Positions 35,238-47,967 of a stretch of DNA of 64,000 nt are shown piece after piece; position 1 is the stretch's first letter; the number at the start of each line of letters is the position of its first letter. Below the pieces are notes generated by a model that saw only the letters and a list, made by a program, of their open reading frames with translations, was not told the DNA's origin and ran no database searches. The stretch covers positions 434,001 to 498,000 of the forward strand of contig NW_026251399.1 of the NCBI RefSeq assembly GCF_025118155.1, given 5' to 3'. A program made the translations under genes and the position numbers. The DNA comes from Cokeromyces recurvatus (lineage: Eukaryota > Mucoromycota > Mucoromycetes > Mucorales > Mucoraceae).

Positions 35238-37905
35238 ATGAAAAATATAAATGAAAATTCAAAGACGATTACAGCTAAATCGAGTTATTATTTGTCATTA
35301 AATGCTTCATTTGAAGGCGAAGAATTTAAACGTTTAAACGAAATACTTTCTTCCTCTGAACAATTAGCTTTCTTTCAAACTTATTTACAAAATATCCGTG
35401 CTCATGAAAATTTACTATTTATTGAAGCACTTTCTGAATTAAGACATGAAAAGAATTTAAGTCAAATTGAAACTATTGTGAATAGGTTGAATAAGAAGAA
35501 AGATAATAGACATTTATATATTTTATTAATATTAATATTGGCATTATTATTATTATTCTTATTCTTATTATAGAATTTGGAACGCATTCTTAATAGCAGG
35601 TGCTCCATTTGAACTCAAAGTTAAAAATAAGGAATCTGTAGGTGATTGCATTCAAGCTCATAAATGGGGAATTATGACAAATAAAGAAGCACTTTACATA
35701 TTTAAAGATGTTGAAATGGAAGTTAAAATGTTTCTAGTATGTCAATATATATAAAGAAAGAAAAGAAAAAAGATGTAGTTCATTTAATAATTATGTGTGT
35801 AATAGAATGAGAAAATCGTAGAATTTGATAAAATTTATAATTCAGAAAAACTGTAAAAAACAAATAGTAAATGGTAAAATACATGAACATTCTTTAAATG
35901 CTCTTCATCTTTTTTTTTTTTTATTGTAGAACGACGTTTCCCTCTTCCAATTATAATAATAAATATCAAAAGAAGGTGGTTGTCATTGGAGGTGGATTTA
36001 CGGTAAAATATTAAAAATCACTTTAAGCTCTTTTTTTTTTTCTTACTTTTTGTGCAAAATAATTAGGGTTTCACTGTTGCTTCAACTTTAGATCCAATGC
36101 CACGGTTTCATGTTACTTTGATTGATGCAAAAGGTTTATACAAATGACATATTAAATGAAAGAGGATAAAATAATTAACTTTTTTCTTTATTAGATTCAT
36201 TTGAATATACTCCTGGAATGGTTAAGGTATACAAATATATACATATTTCTTATACAAACATATATGTATATATGTGGGTGTGCGTATGTGGGTGTACTTA
36301 TATATCTGTCTTTTTTTGAATTCTTTTATTATTCTTAGCTTTTAGTTAGACCGGAGGAAACATCTTCTTTAAGAGTAAGACATAATGCATATATTAAAAA
36401 TGGTCGAGTGGTGATTGGTTACGCCGAAAAAATTGTGAATGATGCAAAGGCAGTTAAAGTAAACAATGAATATGTAAAGTATTTTACATTATTTTATATT
36501 TGGAAATATATTTTTATACTTATTTATCGATATATAGATTCCATTTGACTATTTGGTAATTGCTACTGGAAGTTCTTATACATCAAAATTAAAATCCTTT
36601 GATACTTCTTCACTTTATCGATTATCTGAACTTAGTTTAGAACATAACGAATTGAAAAAGGCTAAAACAGTACTAATTATAGGTAATTTATTATAATGAG
36701 TAGAATGATGAACAGGTTGTTTATAGAATACCTTTTTTTTTTAATGTATAGGTGGAGGACTAGTAGGCTGTGAATTAGCTAGTGAAATTGGTTCTCATAC
36801 TTATTTACCTCCATATGATGAAAAGAAACAGATAACGTTAATTGAGTCATGTGATTCTCTTGTACGACGAACTCATGCTAAACAACAAGCAAGGGCCTTC
36901 AATTATCTATCAGGTTTAGGAGTACAAATTATTTTGAATGAAAAGATAGTTGATTTTGATTCGGGAGGGACAAATTCATTTTTAGGATCCAGTGGTACCT
37001 GCTATTCTGGCTATGATAAAGTCTTTTTTGCTACTGGTACAACTCCTTGTAGTGATTTATTGCAAGGGGACGGCGATGTTGGATTTGAATCTTGTATTGA
37101 CCATTGGGGTCGAATCCGGGTTAAACCTACTTTACAACTGGATCATTGGAAATACAAACATATCTTTGTTGGTGGTGATGTGACTAATATAGTAGAAGAA
37201 AAGACAGCTTATTCTGCCACCTTGGCTGGTGTCTGTATTGCAAGAAATATTTGTAGAATAGAAAAAGGGAAATCTCCTATAATACAAGGTTCAAAGGGCA
37301 CATTACCAGCTCCTTCAAAACCCATTCATGGAATTCATTCACAAGGTGGGATAGGAAAGGGTAAAAATGAATTTATAATTATATGGTATAAACTTTCTTT
37401 TTTATTTTATACATCCATATTATTTCTAGCTCAATTGAATCCTTTGAAAAAGTTTTTTGCATTCTTAAGTCCAACTTGGGCTGCGTTAAAAGGCTTTGAC
37501 GAAATAGAGTTTATAAACATTGTACAAGGTGAATCCAGCTTTATGAGTAAAGGAATTGGAAGGAAGCCTAAAGTATTAGGTTTACCCAACACACTCTATA
37601 AACGAAATTCATCTATAGACGCAATTTATCCAGAAAATCATTCTAATTCAAATGTATCATATAAGAAGAGAGTAGCCTCACTGTCTCCTTCAGAAAGTAT
37701 CAAACGTGCTTCACTTATAAATGGACATGATTTATTATTGCAAGTCTATTCAACTAATCTATCTGGAAGTGATGTACTATATAACGAAGTAACAGAAAAC
37801 GATGAAGAGAACAAACGTTATCACATATTACGTAATCCATCCCTTTCTGATCATAAGGGAAATGCTAAAGCATACCGTAGTTCATCAGTTGAATTATCGT
37901 ACTAG
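35238..37905 (+). CDS. RGS domain fused to FAD/NAD(P) oxidoreductase (FSP1/AIF/NDH-2-like)
   Basis: Ten exons: 35238-35485, 35574-35736, 35806-35852, 35930-36002, 36067-36133, 36195-36226, 36339-36473, 36538-36682, 36752-37360 and 37430-37905. Together they close in frame to 664 residues. Residues ~18-150 form an RGS-like domain (FFQTYLQNIRAHENLLFIEA, then IWNAFLIAGAPFELKV, FKDVEMEVKMFL), normally a GAP for G-alpha. From residue 169 a two-dinucleotide-fold flavoenzyme starts: VVVIGGGFTG for FAD, YLVIATGSS, VLIIGGGLVGCELASEIG near 302-319 for NAD(P)H, and the second FAD contact IFVGGDVTN. This resembles FSP1/AIFM2, AIF and type II NADH dehydrogenases. The C-terminal ~170 residues (after FAFLSPTWAALKGFDEIEF) are low complexity. 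The junction exons splice in phase and the enzyme part has no start codon of its own. The role is unknown; coupling of G-protein signalling and redox is inference. Confidence 0.85.
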
Positions 37906-39692
37906 TTTAATTTAACCTTCTTTTTCTATAGATAAAGAAACAAAGAATGCATGATAGAATCCATTTTACAACCTACATTAGATTCCCGATACATATATTA
38001 TATACATACATACATACATACATACATACATACCATCAGCACATGATGATATACTCATATATTTTAATGCTTATTCTTTATACATATACACATATTTATA
38101 TACATAGCAAACGGGATTGTCTCCGTACAATCCGAAACATGTATACTAACTAACTATACACAAAAAAAGCCTCCATCCTCTCTCTTCCTTCCCTCCCCTC
38201 CTCTAGATTGTATTGACCATCCTCATTTTATATAATGCGTTTATTCTTACGTCATATCGTGAATAATTATATGATAATAGCTGCTAGCTTTCAGAAAGTA
38301 TTTCTATGACGTTCTTTTACTAAATGATATGTAATTTATTCTACTTTTAAAAGAAGTCATTGAGTTAACTTGTCTATCGGATTTCTCGGATACTTTGTTA
38401 TGTTATTGTTATTATTATACATGTGTATGTGTATGTATATCTAAATATACAAATATAAACATGTACATATTAAAAATAGCATAGCCATTTCAAAAAAAAA
38501 GGGGGGGAATATTAAAGTTTTGTACAATTTACTTTATAGCAATTTATATTCTAGCAATATACATAGTAGTGAGCTTTGGGCAACAACTTCTGATTGAAAA
38601 TGAATCATGGGAAAAATTAAACTTTTTTTTGTGTATGTATAATGATTTGTCTTGACCTTTCTTGTATTGATTGGCAAAACTGTTTAAAATAATAGACTTT
38701 TTTTTTCTTTCATTTAATGATTCTATTCTTTTCTTAAAATAATAGACTACATGATCAATCATAAGAAAAAAAAAAGGGGGAGGGATCTGTTATAAGGAAG
38801 AAAATAATAGACATTCTTGTATTACTTTGTGCTTGTTGTATGTTAACTTTAACTGACATTATTTAACTCCCCTTAACGTATATTCAAGGAGGATCATAAA
38901 ACACTATGCAAGTTAATTGTCAAATTGAATTAAAAAGAGAAAACATCTTTTATAATGCAATACAATACTATATACATATATAAATAGGATGATTTAATAC
39001 TATACAAAGCTTCTATTACTACTATTATTGCCGAAGAATTAATGCAGAAAAAAAAAAAAAAAGAAAAAAAAATTCCTGGTTTCCGAAATATAGACTGTGT
39101 TACTTTATATATGAAATAACAATAATAAATAATGATGATGCTACTCCTGATTATTGCCCACCAATTCATCGTTAAGTCATATATATGAATATATATAAGG
39201 GCTTTTAATTTTATTTAAGTCCTTTTTTTTTCTTATTTTTTTTTTTTTAGTCTTGCTTTTCATTTGTACATACACACATTCTATTAGCATTTTATTACCA
39301 TGTCAACAAAGGTTCGGTTAAAATAATACATTAGAAGAAAAAAAAAGTGTGTGTGTGTGTGGAATGTTATAAGAGCAACTCCAAGTAACAAACATTTATG
39401 TATTAGAGTCTTTTAGAAAATACACCCTTCGTGTATCCCTGTAATATTTATAAAGAAAACACAATACCTATTTTGAAAGATCATTATGTATCTGATCAAT
39501 GTAAAGAAAATGTCAAAAATATACTAAATAGGACAAAAAATCCATTGGTAAAAAAAGAAAGAAATCGATACATGTATAAATATTTAAATTTTATATTATA
39601 GTCAGCGCATGTAGACGTTGTTATACCAAAATATGACCGCAATCACAGTAATAGACGCACTAACGTGTATATGAACCAATTTACTTAATTAT
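37906..39692. other. 1.8 kb intergenic, no gene seen
   Basis: Contains tandem ATAC/ACAT units at about 38002-38031, several poly-A/poly-G runs and a GT run at 39349-39360. An ATG at 39300 (MSTK then a GT) could be an upstream exon of the RhoGEF but I cannot support it. Confidence 0.5.
38000..38032. repeat. (ATAC)n microsatellite
   Basis: About eight tandem four-base units downstream of the RGS-oxidoreductase gene. Confidence 0.85.
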
Positions 39693-42600
39693 ATGTCTCT
39701 TTTAGATGAACAATCTCAATTGGAATATTTTAAAACTTTTTTCGGCAAAAGATATCGATCACATCAAGAGCAAACACCTCAAAAGGAAAATAAACAAAAA
39801 GTAAATTTGATTCTTGTAAAAGTATTGTCAATCACATTTTAATAACTCTATTTGATATATATAGTCCATGTATCAACATCGTACACAAAATGCATGCATT
39901 TTCGAATCTTCCGTCTCGAAACCTATCAAAGAGTTTATTGAAACAGAACAATCCTATGTCAATCAATTAGAAGAAATAGTTTACAAGATTATGAAACCAA
40001 TTAGGGAATCAATTGTAGATCCTAATAAAACTGCTATATTAGATCAATATTCATTTAACAGAATATTTATTAATATGGAAGATATTTTGAACGTAAATAA
40101 ATCATTTCTATCTTCCTTAAAAGAATATCAACAAGGATCTATTACAGAATCATTTGGACACATATTATTAAAGCATGTAGGTCCCCCTCTTGTTTTGCTT
40201 ATTAAAAAAAAAAATAAAAAAAAAGAACAAGACTCACCTAGCTTCTCATTTTAATAGTTTTCAAAGTTCGACTGTTATAAAATATTCTTTTTAGGCAAAT
40301 CCAATTCTTTAGACTGTCATACACAAAATATTAAACAAAATAAAATTTATTCGAAATTTTTACTGAATAAAGAATTTAAAGGAAATCTCGGTATAAGTGA
40401 TGTTTTGATCTCACCTATTCAACGCATGACAAGATATACTTTATTAATTCAAGGTAAAATATATATATATATATATATATGTATATACATATATAGTTCT
40501 TATAAACTTCTTTTATTCCTAGTTATTCTTAATGCTATGAGCCCTAATGATGTTGATATTGAAAACCTTCAAGAAGCTAATACAAAGATTTCTAATATTA
40601 ATGACATGAACTATGGTGATTCGTCGTTGCTTAATTTGTATCACCTCATACGTGATGCACCTGTAAAGTTGTAAAATGAAACCATGCAACATGCACAAGC
40701 CAACTCTTTTTTTTTTCTTTTTAGGCATCATTAATTCAAACACGCCAATTACTCGGCTATTTTGATGTAACTGAACTTTCTCTTTTATCAGGAAAACCAA
40801 GTAGACCGGTGACAATTCTTGTATTTACAGATAAGCTAATGGTAGTTAAACGAAAGAATTATAATATTCAAGGAAAGGATTACTTGGAAAATATAGAAGA
40901 ACAAATTAAAAATACAGCCACAAGTACAATGCTACAAAAAGCCAAAGAGGCCTATCATGGTTTACCCTTTGAGTTTAAAGGCTGGGTAGATATAAGAGCG
41001 GTGGAGATCTTTGACGGCCTTGATGGTAAGATGGTGTACATATTTTACCTGTCACACAGAAAAAAAAAAAAAGTAATATCGGTCCGAAACTGACGCATAT
41101 TATTTATTTATTTATTTAGATCGACCTATAACTTTCTTTTTAAGGAGTTGTTTACCTAAACAAAGTTCAAATGCTACTGAAAAGGAATGTGAAAATTACT
41201 TTAGAAGAAGTGATCGTCTTTATTCTATTCTACCGAATGATAATCGTAGTAATGGTTTAAATGCTTATCTAGAAAAGAAACAAGAATTGATTACTCTATG
41301 TCAGAAACAATTTGCAGTATCAAAACTAAAAGGTAAAATGACTTGACAATGTATAGCTTTTTTTTTTCTTTTTTTTTCTTTTTTTCTTTTATTTTTTTTG
41401 CATCATCCTCATGTCATTTCTTTTTAATTAGATACGACAAATGAGCTATACTATGAGAGTAAATTTAAACGACCCACATATACACATATTTATGACGAAC
41501 AAACATATCATCAAGCTGAGTATAAAGTAAGAACTAAATTATATAGTAGAATGCTGATATAGATATACTAAAAGTCTTATATACTTAGAATCATATCTTG
41601 ATCATTTATACCGAAGATAATCATCCTGTACAGCATATAGATTTAAATACTCTCATTAATAACGATGTTTGGATTGTTATTCTTATTACTCGTCATAAAT
41701 CAGGAGGATATAAACCTATCATACGTTCAAGAACTAATTTGATCCCTATTCGTGAAATGAGTAGAGAAATTGAATATGAATTCATGGTTAATAATGATGA
41801 TCAACATAAGCATGACAAAAATGCCCCACTTAATTTTATTGATACTTTATGGAATAACAGTAAGTTACATATATAATATATATAAATATTTAGACTATCC
41901 TTGTTACTAATATCCTATTTTAGTATTTTTTTACGAAAGAAGATTAAGAGCCACAGAAGCTTTCTCTTGTATTCATGATGGATTATTGAGAACTCGAGGT
42001 AGATCTCGTTCAAGATCAAAGTCACTTACTCGAGCCGCAAGTCATATAAGTATTGGCAAGCTTTTTGCTAGATCTCGATCATCATCACCTTCTAAACAAC
42101 ATACTTTATCAAAAGAGCAACCAGATATCATTGATCAAGCAGTGGCCACTCATGTATCTGATCCTATATTCAAAGTAGCATCCGTTCATAAATATACTGA
42201 GAATCCATTTCAACCAACTCATGATCCATCTTATACATCAAATCCCATTCATGATAGTTCACATATCTTACGTAATTCAAAGCCATCTAAAATAGATACA
42301 AAGTCTCATCATTGGCAGAATACCAAAATGAACCGTTTTGCTACCTCTGATGTATTTACACAAAAAAATAATGATATTAACTTTATTGACTGTTTTAGTG
42401 AAACAGTACCTCAACAGAGACAACAAGAGAGTTTGCTTTATTCTGGTACTAATGGCGACCAAGATAATTCTTATCATCGTCCATATCCTTATACACGTCG
42501 ACACTTTCTTCATAATCCAGATAGCCAGTCACCTGAAACTCTCTTTCGTCCCTCTAGTGATAGTAGTAGTGCATCGTCTTCTAATGACTCGATCCCTCTA

Positions 42601-43203
42601 GACTCTGCTCCTTATTATCTTTCACGTAATTCAATTTCAGGAGATTCATCTAGTTATCACCCTTATAGTTCAGTCAGTAGCTATAACAGTAGTCTTCGAA
42701 GCTACTTTGATGATCAAAACAGTGACTATAGCTTTGATCCACGTGATAGACATGGCTCAATCAAGAGTACTAATAGTAGTTTATATGAAGAGAAACTTAT
42801 GAGTATTATCGATGGCTCAAGGAGATCTAGCAGTCGAAGAGCATCTCTTCATCCTTCCTTTTACACTCAACCTCAAGCACCTGTCAATTCTACTACTCAG
42901 CGACCTCGTTCTTTTAATCCAAACGAAAATTCAATAGCAATGAATATTGAACTATTGAAAACTGATTTTGATCATTTAATAGATCATTTAATTCGATCGC
43001 AACAGCAACAACTGAATGCTCAAGATAGAAAGCATTATTATGACACCGCTTGTGAAAGTATATGTGATTTAAGATCTGTAAGTAATTGATGTGGACTTTT
43101 TTTTTCTTTTTTTTTATTATTAATTTATTAACCCTTTATTATATAGCATATTAATTCCAAAATTGATGCTTTTATGAATAATACAAGTCATCATAGTCAA
43201 TAA
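39693..43203 (+). CDS. Rho guanine nucleotide exchange factor (DH-PH)
   Basis: Ten exons: 39693-39800, 39865-40176, 40258-40453, 40523-40662, 40725-41025, 41120-41332, 41432-41526, 41589-41859, 41924-43077 and 43147-43203. They join in frame to 948 residues. The DH domain starts at about residue 50 (KEFIETEQSYVNQLEEIVYKI, conserved region 1), continues through KFDCYKIFFLGKSNSLDC, and ends with the conserved helix SDVLISPIQRMTRYTLLIQ. It should catalyse GDP release from a Rho/Cdc42-type GTPase. A PH-like region follows (VTILVFTDKLMVVKRKNY, FKGWVDIRAVEIFD, ITFFLRSC). The C-terminal ~390 residues are Ser-rich and disordered, with an SR motif (RGRSRSRSKSLTRAASH) and short helices at the end. The exon 3 acceptor at 40258 was chosen because it restores the DH core; a later AG leads to a stop. 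A further upstream first exon cannot be excluded. Confidence 0.9.
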
Positions 43204-43452
43204 CGTCAATATTAACTTCATTAAGCATATTAGTTGTGTTTTATACCATTCATCTATTCTATAACATCTAAAGCAACTTTACTTATTTGCATATAATAGC
43301 CGTCCACCTCCTCTCCTCTCCACTCTTTTTTTTTTTCAATTGTATAATAGTTTTAAAAATCAAATATTTACACACATGTATTCTCCCTCCTCTTCTGACT
43401 ATATATATACACAGTCTTCTTTATATCTGAATAAAAAAAAACACAGCCTTTA

Positions 43453-44703
43453 TTATATCTTTTCATGTACACTCACTTCTTGTACTCGTTCTAAATTTAA
43501 TAAATAACTATTATAACTTGTACTGTCATGTATGGAAGAAGCATAAATGACAGCTTGATTATAATATTCTATCGCTTGCTTAAAATCACCTTTCAATTCT
43601 AAAAGCTTTCCCAAATTATTTGCAGCCACACCACCACATTCTAAACAATCACGATTCTTTGTATCCTTGGCACTTGAATTCAAGGAGGCTTGAGCCCAAC
43701 CCATGGATGCATCCACTTTACCTAACCCGTACATAACCTCTGAAAGTTGATTTTGCACAATAGCTTTCAAACAGACAGCTTCTTCTGGCAAAATCTTTAA
43801 TGACTCTGTTAATAAAGGTAACGCAAGCTCAAATTGATGCTGGATAGCATATAGACTAGCTAAGGTTAACAAAATTTTAGAATGCAATATGGACCCTTCC
43901 TTTGATTGTAACTCGTTGGATCGATAGAGAGCCCATGCTAGAAATTCTTCAGCGTGCTCCTCATCTTGAATTCGTAAATAAAGATCACCGATAGACTTTG
44001 CCGTTTCAACCAACAGAATGGAATCTTCCTTTTTATCTAGCATTAATTTCCATGCACGTGTATATTGAGTGATGGCATCCAGTAAATTGCCGGCATGAGC
44101 TTCATCAAAGGCAAGTCGAAGACGAAGCTGTATGACAGTCATTGAATGTTCATCCAACTGTTTCTCTTCTAGAGCGATTCGAAGGGCCTCTTTGACATAA
44201 AAGGCAGCTATTTCATAATCAGGCACCATCTTTTCTCTGACATGGGCGCCATGAAGTAGATTGCGTGCCTGATATCCTAACTCTGGAGGTGTTGACTCCA
44301 AAAAGTATTCAATGTACCAATGTGAGAGTTGCCAAATGAAGGCTACTGCTGCAGTAACGGACAAGACGGTATAACCGCTTATCTTACCTACTAATTTTGC
44401 TTGTGATTTTATTCGTTTTAAGGCTTCATTGTATGGGCTTGTTGTAAAACTCGGTCTCTTTTGTTGTTCTGATCTCTGTAAGACATGATGAGTATCTGAT
44501 TTAAGACGTGAGATAAGGGAGATGCTTCGATTCTTGTTGAAATTGAATAAGATGCGGGATACTCTTGGTGCTATAGCATGAGTATAATGATGATGATGAT
44601 GACATAATTTGGTAAGTCTAGAAAATGACATTGTATGTTTTAGAAACCCTGGAAAAGCTGTTTGAATGAGTGCGGGGGAAGAAATTTGGTGTAAAAGCTT
44701 CAT
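43453..44703 (-). CDS. Mitochondrial inner-membrane TPR protein, Mgr3-like
   Basis: Single exon of 416 residues. The basic, Ser/Arg-rich N-terminus (about 1-90, with a HHHHHY run) looks like a mitochondrial targeting sequence. One membrane segment follows at about residues 108-130 (GYTVLSVTAAVAFIWQLSHW), then tetratricopeptide repeats from about 165 to 410 (AAFYVKEALRIALEE, GNLLDAITQYTRAWKLM, EHAEEFLAWALYRS, FELALPLLTESLKIL, GDFKQAIEYYNQAVIYA). This layout matches yeast Mgr3, an adaptor of the inner-membrane i-AAA protease Yme1, and related fungal TPR proteins. The specific partner is inferred from architecture. It is convergent with the RhoGEF gene (249 bases) and divergent from PDS5. Confidence 0.7.
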   Translation of the reverse strand: MKLLHQISSPALIQTAFPGFLKHTMSFSRLTKLCHHHHHYTHAIAPRVSRILFNFNKNRSISLISRLKSDTHHVLQRSEQQKRPSFTTSPYNEALKRIKSQAKLVGKISGYTVLSVTAAVAFIWQLSHWYIEYFLESTPPELGYQARNLLHGAHVREKMVPDYEIAAFYVKEALRIALEEKQLDEHSMTVIQLRLRLAFDEAHAGNLLDAITQYTRAWKLMLDKKEDSILLVETAKSIGDLYLRIQDEEHAEEFLAWALYRSNELQSKEGSILHSKILLTLASLYAIQHQFELALPLLTESLKILPEEAVCLKAIVQNQLSEVMYGLGKVDASMGWAQASLNSSAKDTKNRDCLECGGVAANNLGKLLELKGDFKQAIEYYNQAVIYASSIHDSTSYNSYLLNLERVQEVSVHEKI

Positions 44704-45403
44704 TCTGTTGTGGGACTGAAGTTGAATCCAGCTTTATTATTTCTCTCTCCCCCCCTTCCCTCTCTTTGTAATTTTCCCTTTTGAACGGCCGACGACGACA
44801 ACGACAACAACAGTTAAACAGATTAACGGTCGTGCTGCTATCCTATTATCCCAGGGAATATGCGATAATGAAAGTTTACTTTACATATTTTCATAATAAA
44901 AATAAAAAACACAGTTTTGTACCAGGTTGCAAACAAATGGTGTCTGTAATAACATGACTAATAGAGAAGTATAGTAAACATATATATATCTATATGCTAA
45001 ATGATCTAAACAGAAATACTAAAGTAGTAAAGAACCAATAATGAATACATACACAGTAAAACACAGAAAAAGGCCAGACATGTGTACCTGCTAAATAAAG
45101 ATACAACAATAATGAATAGAAAAGTTCAATCTTCCAATTTATAATAAAAAAAAAAGTGTCAGGCAATATCAACAGCTAAGTCTGTGAACAGTCCTTTTTG
45201 CCTTATTATTTAATGAATTAAAGCAATTTTATACAAGCTTGAAATATATATTCAATTTGCACATTATTGGCTACTCATAACATTGAGGATGTATTTAAAA
45301 ATAAACAAGTAAAGCATTAGATTTACCAAAAAGTAAAAAAGTATTCATTAATTATTAAGTGGGGTAAACAGTTTTGTGTCAATTGTAAAAGTAGTTTCAA
45401 ATG

Positions 45404-45437
<34 letters not shown>

Positions 45438-45614
45438 TGCAATAATTATGCTTCGTGTGACTTTTTTCTTACTTTTACTGTTCCTTCTTTAAAAAAAAAA
45501 AACGCGTATAGATTTGGGGGGGCATAAATTAATAACGCGAAAAAATCTGAATCCCTTTTTTTTTTAATAAAAAAAAGAAAAAGAGTATTAAAAAAAAGAA
45601 AGAAATATATTACA
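44704..45614. other. Divergent intergenic region TPR protein / PDS5
   Basis: Shared upstream region of two genes read outward. It holds GACAAC/GACGAC repeats near 44790-44815 and a 31-base poly-A at 45404-45434 upstream of PDS5. No coding frame is supported. Confidence 0.5.
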
Positions 45615-47931
45615 ATGGATATTGATGAACCAATGGATTCCCAAGCAAGTGGATTATTCGATTCACAATTAGAAGAGGAGACACCTATTTTAGTGTTCCC
45701 TGAATCACTACTAGGCACATCAAAATCACTCAAAGTTGGTGAACTTACAACATTGTTACAGGTACAAGATTAACTTTATAATGTATATAAATGTACGCAT
45801 ACATACTAATCTATTGTATAAATTAGATCCTTCATTCTCAATTAAAAGAATTAGATCAAAATGTTGATAAACAATCTCTTGAGGTTGTCACAAAAGAGCT
45901 TGTTCATAAACAAATTTTAAAAAATTCCAACAAAACTATTAAAGCTCTAGCTGCCTGTTGTCTTGCTGATATTATTCGTTTACATGCACCAACTTGTCCA
46001 TACTCTATTGATACTCTCAAAGTATAAATATTTATATATATTTGTATATGAATATATGCTTCAGTATTTTGATATTAACTTTATATTCTTTTTTTAGACT
46101 GTTTTCATGTTTTTTGTTAATCAACTTTCATATTTTGGAACTGAATCACCCGATTTCCAATATCACTTTTATCTTTTAGAAAATTTACAATCTGTCAAGA
46201 CATTCCTTCTTTTAAATGAAATTGAAAATGCTGATGAACTTGTTCTTCCAATGATTGAAGACTTTTTTAAAGCTGCAGAAAAGTAATCGTCGTTCCTCTT
46301 AATTCTTGGGTTTTTTTTTTTCTTTTACATTTTATAATAATTACTCGTGTCATTGATTACTTACTATTATTTTTTATTTTTAGAGCTTCGTTGGCTAGAA
46401 ATGTTGAACTTTGTATGACGGATGTGTTAATTCAGTTAATTGATGATGTTGGTGTTTTAGGCCCAGAATTAACAGAACTTATTTTAGAGCAATTTGAGAA
46501 ATATGAAAAGGTAAGATGAAAATCAGATAATAATAATAGTAGTAGACATTTGAACTTATTTTATTTTTCTTTCTTTCGATAGGGATCTAATAATCCTGCT
46601 TATTTAATGGCTTTAGATATTTGTTATGCTTGTCCTAATGCACTTCAAAGACGAGTATGCCAAGTAAGTTAAGATATAGTATATCTATCATTTATATTTA
46701 CTAAGGACAATAATTATTAGTACTTTTCCGATATTTTACTTTCAGTTAGTAATACTAGCGAGGAATCCGTTGAAGGTTTAGAGGATGTTAAAAAGGCGCA
46801 TAATTTAATTCGTAAAATCAATGCAACCTCTCCTGATTTATTGCTTAATGTTTTGCCTCTTTTACAAGAAGAAATGAAATTCGATCATTTAAACATTCGT
46901 CAATTGGCAACTGAAACTACAGGTGAAATGTTTGCAGAACAGTCTTCAAGTATTGCCGAAAAATATCCGGCTATTTGGAAGACATGGCTTGGAAGGTATA
47001 AGAAAAAAAAAGGGGGGAAAATAAATATAAAGTTACTAATAGCACTTTTTTTTTTTAGACGCAATGATAAATCTTCCGCTTTACGTATCAAGTGGTTAGA
47101 AATGTGCGTTAATATTTATAAAAACCATCCCGAGTCCATCCCTGAATTAACAGGTAAAAATGAAATTATAATTTTATTCAAAATATTTTATGCTCATTCA
47201 TGTAACTTGTATTATTACATAGACTGTTTTAAGGATAAATTGGCTGATCCTGATGACAAAGTTCGTGCAACAACTTGCAAAATTCTTGGAGAAATTATAA
47301 AGGAAAGAGATATTAAAAGTTTTGAGAAATCTTTCTTGGAATTAATTGCAGAGAGAGCTAAAGATAAAAAGAGTTCTGTGAGAGCTGAAGCCATGAACAC
47401 AATTGGCTTAATCTATGATGGATCCTATGATCGTATTCAAGCTAATGATAAAGCAATTATGACTAAGATTGGATGGATTCCTGATTATCTCTTTAGTTTC
47501 CTCTATCTTGGTGATGAATCTGTAACGTAAGTATTAAAAAAAAAAAAGAAAAAAAAAAGAGGATTTTCGCCTAAATTTTAAACACTATTTTCGTTTAGTA
47601 TGGGCTTGGAAAGTACTCTCTTGAAGTATATGTTACCAGAAAATGAAAATGATGTTGACAGAACAGAAAGACTTGTTACAATTTATGATTCTTTGCAGTC
47701 TAAGCAAAGACTTGCTTTTACTGCTTTAATTAGACGACAAAAACTATTCAATGAAAATATGCATGATTATGTGAGAAGATGTGAAAATGCTGTAAATATA
47801 TAGAATTATATAAAATGAATTTCAATTTTAATCTTTGATTTTTTAGTTGAATAATACAAGTGTAAGTGAGCATGAAGCTGCAACATCTGATGAATTTATG
47901 AAATATATGACCAGTAAGTGAAGAAGATTTA

Positions 47932-47967
<36 letters not shown>

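Noticed and set aside
37361..37429. In-frame read-through of the last intron of the RGS-oxidoreductase gene
   Set aside because: The 69-base segment is open in frame, but it starts GTAAAA and ends TTTCTAG and codes for a stretch absent from the enzyme family, so it is treated as an intron; retention is possible.
40295..40310. Alternative acceptor at 40294 for RhoGEF exon 3
   Set aside because: Gives ANPIL then an immediate stop; the acceptor at 40257 restores the DH core motif in frame.
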